Shown: positions 39,720 to 40,811 of the stretch, piece after piece
How positions within the stretch are numbered: position 1 is the first letter of the stretch
Layout: each line of letters starts with the position of its first letter
NCBI GenBank assembly: GCA_009885535.1
Contig: VFKL01000079.1
Coordinates: 1-40,811 of the forward strand
Length of the DNA stretch: 40,811 nt
Source of the DNA: Chitinophagaceae bacterium
GTDB lineage: Bacteria > Bacteroidota > Bacteroidia > Chitinophagales > Chitinophagaceae
Direction: 5' to 3'
Position numbers and translations under genes: made by a program
The notes under the pieces: generated by a model
Seen by the model: only the letters and a program-made list of their open reading frames with translations
The model's database searches: none
What the model was told of the DNA's origin: nothing

Positions 39720-40811
39720 ATGAATTTATTCAACTCGAAGTTTATATTAAGCAATAAGCGTCATGGCTGGATTGATTATGACCGTGGAATAAGCATCATT
39801 CTTGTAACCTATAGACATTGTTTTGAAGGAATGGAAAAAGCTGGATTGGATTTAAAATCACACCCTTGGCTTGAATATATAAACGTGTTTTTCTTTGGCT
39901 TTAGAATGCCGCTTTTTTTTATAGCATCGGGCATGTTTATTTCACAAAGCATGCAAAAAAGAGGCCTTAACCCATACCTCAATAATCGAGTTCAGAGTAT
40001 ACTTTATCCAATGCTGGTTTGGGGTATCATTCAAATTTCATTACAATTATTGTTCTCTTCTTATACCAATTCAAAAGGTGATGTTGGATTAATGAGTTAT
40101 GTTTATTTGATTACAGACCCCAGGTCTACAGGACAATTCTGGTATTTAAATGCGTTATTTTTCGTTGGTATTATTTATGCATTCCTCAAAGTGAAATTAA
40201 AATTCAACGTTTTACAACAATTCATTTTCGGCTCCATTTTATATACGGTTTGTGCTATCAACAACGCATACGAAATCAACCTTGGATTTATAAACGATAT
40301 TTTCAAATACTACTTGTTTTTTGCCATTGGTGATGCGGTTTCAAAACTGATTTTGGATGAAAGAGCTACAAAATTTTTCACCTCTTGGAAAACAATTTTA
40401 CCATTGTTGGTTTCATTTATTACCATTCAATATTTTTTTACAGAAATAAATATGAATAAAGGCAGCAACTATTTTGTTGAGAATAGAATGCCTTTATTTT
40501 TTCTGCTTGTTGCATTAGTGGGATGCTCACTGTCTATTGCTGTTTCATTCAGTTTGAAAAAATCAAACAGCTTGAAATTCCTTCGAGTTGTAGGTTATAA
40601 TTCTGTACATATTTATTGTTTGCAAATCATTGTAATGTCGATATCCAGACAGTTGTTTATGAAAATCGGAATGACAAATCCTTCACTAATTGCGTTGGCG
40701 GTATTGAGTACAGGTGTTTTAGCGCCAATTGTATTTTACAATATTTGCCTAAGAATAAATTTATGGTGGTTATTTACATTAAAAAAACCAACCGATGAAT
40801 TAAATTTCATA
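39720..40811 (+). CDS. acyltransferase family 3 protein (3' truncated by window end)
   Basis: Open frame from ATG 39720 to window end: MNLFNSKFILSNKRHGWIDYDRGISIILVTYRHCFEGMEK...FFFGFRMPLFFIASGMFISQSM...RSTGQFWYLNALFF. Missing from the ORF track because it has no stop. Confidence 0.93.
   Translation, partial: MNLFNSKFILSNKRHGWIDYDRGISIILVTYRHCFEGMEKAGLDLKSHPWLEYINVFFFGFRMPLFFIASGMFISQSMQKRGLNPYLNNRVQSILYPMLVWGIIQISLQLLFSSYTNSKGDVGLMSYVYLITDPRSTGQFWYLNALFFVGIIYAFLKVKLKFNVLQQFIFGSILYTVCAINNAYEINLGFINDIFKYYLFFAIGDAVSKLILDERATKFFTSWKTILPLLVSFITIQYFFTEINMNKGSNYFVENRMPLFFLLVALVGCSLSIAVSFSLKKSNSLKFLRVVGYNSVHIYCLQIIVMSISRQLFMKIGMTNPSLIALAVLSTGVLAPIVFYNICLRINLWWLFTLKKPTDELNFI

Overview
AT-rich Bacteroidota-like chromosomal window. 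The left part (about 0-16.5 kb) is mostly housekeeping and conserved hypothetical genes: an MBOAT O-acyltransferase/SGNH pair, a TraB/GumN-like protein, a UbiD-family decarboxylase, a pyruvate dehydrogenase E1 beta subunit, sdhC-sdhA-sdhB, a thiolase, and a heavily decayed VOC/PhnB-like pseudogene. The right part (about 16.9 kb to the window end) is a large co-directional exopolysaccharide locus: Wza-like export protein, Wzc-like tyrosine kinase, UpxY/NusG-type antiterminator, polysaccharide deacetylase, Wzy-like and Wzx-like proteins, several glycosyltransferases, three tandem FemAB/GNAT-like acyltransferase paralogs, a PaaK/CapK-like adenylate-forming enzyme, an (alpha/alpha)6-like protein, a DUF354 / Gfo-Idh-MocA / AKR-like / WecB block, a WcaJ-like priming transferase, and an acyltransferase-3 cut by the window end. 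The most interesting observations are the FemAB-like triplet beside a PaaK-like enzyme, a perfect 16-bp-stem hairpin just after the antiterminator gene, a 23-nt motif found upstream of three start codons (two identical copies at identical spacing), and a promoter with a perfect 12-bp tandem repeat upstream of the EPS operon. All functional calls come from reading the sequence; no database search was run.
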